The notes beneath the pieces were generated by a model. The model was not told the DNA's origin and did no database searches. It was given only the letters and a program-made list of their open reading frames with translations. DNA of 8,036 nucleotides, taken from NCBI GenBank assembly GCA_947653315.1, contig CANTGP010000126.1, positions 1 through 8,036 of the forward strand, in the 5' to 3' direction. The position numbers and the translations under genes are program-made. Of this stretch, positions 6,508-8,036 are shown piece by piece (positions within the stretch are counted from its first letter, which is position 1; every line of letters begins with the position of its first letter). The DNA is from an uncultured Lachnospiraceae bacterium (GTDB lineage Bacteria > Bacillota > Clostridia > Lachnospirales > Lachnospiraceae).

Positions 6508-7938
6508 ATGATATGTTATAACTGCGGCTGCCGTTTATCGGAACATGATTTCTGTACTGCCTGCGGGGCAGACGTGACGGTTTATAAAAAAGTAATGCAT
6601 ATTGCCAACCGTTATTACAACGACGGTTTGGAGAAAGCACAGGTCAGGGACTTAACGGGGGCAATTACGAGCCTGCGCCAAAGCCTGAAATTCAATAAGA
6701 ACCATATCGAGGCGAGGAACCTGCTGGGGCTGGTTTATTTCGAGATGGGGGAAGTGGTGGCGGCGCTCAGCGAGTGGGTCATCAGCAAAAATTTAAGGTC
6801 GAAGAAAAATATTGCGGACGATTATATCAATATGGTGCAAAGCAATACTTCCCGTTTGGATTCCATAAACCAAACGATTAAAAAGTATAACCAGGCGCTT
6901 TTGTACTGTCAGCAGCAGAGTTTGGATTTGGCGGTCATACAGTTGAAAAAGGTACTGTCCTTAAATCCGAAATTTGTCCGCGCCCACCAGTTGCTTGCCC
7001 TTTTGTACATTAACAGCGAGGAATGGGAGCGGGCGCGCAGGGAGCTGTATAAGTGCAGCCAAATCGATACGAACAATACGATTACGATGCGCTACTTAAA
7101 AGAAGTGGAGCAGATGCTTTCCCCGGAGGACGGCACGAAACCGTCCGTGAAGAAAAAGAACAAGGCGGAGGATGTCATCAAGTACCAAAGCGGGAATGAG
7201 ACAATTATCCAGCCGATGAACAAAAGGGAGTCCAAAGGATTGTCCACGGTGGTCAATATGGCAATCGGCATCCTCATCGGTCTTGCCGCGGCATGGTTCT
7301 TAATCCTTCCGGCGCGGATACAGGCGGCGAAAGCGGTCAGCGACGACGAACTGCGGGTGGTCAGCGAGCAGTTGGACGGGAAGACGGCCACCATCGGGGA
7401 ACTGGAACAGCAGGTGAAGACGCTGACGGAGACGAACCAGTCCTTGCAGGCGGACTTGGACAATTATGTGGGAACGGACGGTACGCTGCAGGCGATGGAT
7501 AAACTGCTGTCGGCGGCAAACGCATATGTGACCAACGAGGGCGAAGTCATGAAGGTGGCGGAGTCTTTGGACGAGATTGATTTGGAGGAGCTTGGGGAAT
7601 CGGTATCGGATGATTTCAGGGCATTGTATGAGAAACTCACGGAGCTTGTGGGACCGGAGCTGGCCAAGGCGTATTATGAGGAAGGATATGAACTGTACCG
7701 GCAGGAACAGTATGCGGCGGCGCTGCCTATCCTGCTCAAAGCAAGCCAGTATGACGAAAGCAACGGTGACGCCTTGTATTATTTGGCTCACTGTTACCGG
7801 CTGACGGAAAACAACGCGAAAGCGGCAGAGACTTACGGGAAAGTGGTAGAGCTTTTTCCGGGGACCGAGAAGGCGAGGAATTCCAAACGTTTTCTTACGG
7901 AACTGGAAAATGCGGATGCGTCCACAGCGGTCAGGTGA
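6508..7938 (+). CDS. Zinc-ribbon, TPR-like, single-pass membrane protein
   Basis: This encodes a 476-residue multi-domain protein of unknown role. Residues 3-19 form a short zinc ribbon (C3-x2-C6 and C16-x2-C19). Residues about 30-200 are helical repeats of TPR type, clearest at about 34-98 and 124-190, with the typical LNPKFVRAHQLLALLY pattern at 152-167. A Lys-rich linker (KKKNK, 215-219) precedes one transmembrane helix at about 248-268. A coiled coil follows (about 278-318), then a second TPR-like block at about 386-465 (YYEEGYELYRQEQYAAALPI and later). The positive-inside rule places the zinc ribbon and first repeats in the cytoplasm and the coiled coil and last repeats outside. GAGGGG at 6495-6500 supports the ATG at 6508. 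It is the last gene of the T-box operon and is followed by a terminator. A scaffold linking cytoplasm and envelope is plausible; no enzyme motif is seen. Confidence 0.88.
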   Translation: MICYNCGCRLSEHDFCTACGADVTVYKKVMHIANRYYNDGLEKAQVRDLTGAITSLRQSLKFNKNHIEARNLLGLVYFEMGEVVAALSEWVISKNLRSKKNIADDYINMVQSNTSRLDSINQTIKKYNQALLYCQQQSLDLAVIQLKKVLSLNPKFVRAHQLLALLYINSEEWERARRELYKCSQIDTNNTITMRYLKEVEQMLSPEDGTKPSVKKKNKAEDVIKYQSGNETIIQPMNKRESKGLSTVVNMAIGILIGLAAAWFLILPARIQAAKAVSDDELRVVSEQLDGKTATIGELEQQVKTLTETNQSLQADLDNYVGTDGTLQAMDKLLSAANAYVTNEGEVMKVAESLDEIDLEELGESVSDDFRALYEKLTELVGPELAKAYYEEGYELYRQEQYAAALPILLKASQYDESNGDALYYLAHCYRLTENNAKAAETYGKVVELFPGTEKARNSKRFLTELENADASTAVR

Positions 7939-7948
7939 GGACGGGGAC

Positions 7949-7980
7949 AAAAGAGGACATAGCGGATATGTCCTCTTTTT
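7949..7980 (+). terminator. Intrinsic terminator of the valS operon
   Basis: GAGGACATA (7953-7961) pairs perfectly with TATGTCCTC (7967-7975) around GCGGA, extended by A-T pairs from the flanking A and T runs. The tract TTTTT (7976-7980) follows directly, with a further TTTT at 7982-7985. It starts 10 nt after the stop codon of the TPR protein gene. Confidence 0.93.
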
Positions 7981-7981
7981 A

Positions 7982-8034
7982 TTTTATGCACAGCCCCGTG
8001 CAGAGGAATATGCCGCCAAGGCGGCGCACGGGGC
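7982..8034. repeat. Bulged hairpin element, copy 2
   Basis: The lead-in TTTTATGCACA (7982-7992) is identical to that of copy 1. The outer 9-bp stem is GCCCCGTGC (7993-8001) with GCACGGGGC (8026-8034). A 10-nt 5' bulge (8002-8011, again containing GGAA) and an inner stem GCCGCC/GGCGGC (8012-8017 with 8020-8025) follow, the inner stem again stacked directly on the outer 3' arm. The element begins in the T-rich tail of the operon terminator. The window ends two bases later, so any second hairpin like the one after copy 1 cannot be seen. Confidence 0.68.
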
Positions 8035-8036
8035 GC

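Overview
The window looks like chromosomal DNA from a low-to-medium GC Gram-positive bacterium of the class Clostridia, most likely a Lachnospiraceae-type gut anaerobe. The reasons are strong AGGAGG-type ribosome binding sites, consensus TTGACA/TATAAT promoters, a T-box riboswitch ahead of an aminoacyl-tRNA synthetase gene, and the Firmicutes arrangement valS-folC. The lineage call is inferred from style and gene content; no search was run. All real genes lie on the + strand. I see no prophage, transposase, CRISPR array, tRNA or rRNA.

Region 1 (1-1694) is a two-gene regulatory unit. A near-perfect sigma-A promoter (-35 at 127-132, -10 at 150-155, 17-bp spacer) is overlapped by two copies of a TGACAC-n-GTGTCA palindrome centred 32 bp apart. 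It drives a TetR-family repressor gene (200-829), followed 28 bp later by a DUF3737-type right-handed beta-helix protein (858-1694). The layout suggests autoregulation, with the beta-helix protein as co-regulated cargo. The ligand and the function of the beta-helix protein are unknown.

Region 2 (1695-2201) is a 507-bp leader. It holds a second consensus promoter (1728-1756) and a complete T-box riboswitch (1787-2065) with a readable GUA (valine) specifier, a K-turn, an antiterminator and a competing terminator. Two further strong hairpins stand between the terminator and valS. The first of these (2073-2113) has a structural twin at the very end of the window (7993-8034). The pair share an 11-base lead-in, identical stem and bulge geometry, and stems of different sequence that both stay perfectly paired. 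Both copies start in the T-rich tail of an intrinsic terminator. This pair is the best candidate here for an undescribed element.

Region 3 (2202-7938) is a tightly packed operon: valS (valyl-tRNA synthetase), folC (folylpolyglutamate/dihydrofolate synthase), an 81-residue acidic small protein that overlaps folC by 8 nt, and a 476-residue membrane protein with an N-terminal zinc ribbon and TPR-like repeats predicted on both sides of one transmembrane helix. Spacings are 12, -8 and 12 nt, so the whole set is probably under valine-tRNA control. An intrinsic terminator (7949-7980) closes the operon, and the second hairpin element follows immediately.

Inside folC are two local oddities: a 30-nt perfect inverted repeat that coincides with the P-loop codons, and a roughly 100-bp patch of about 26% GC.
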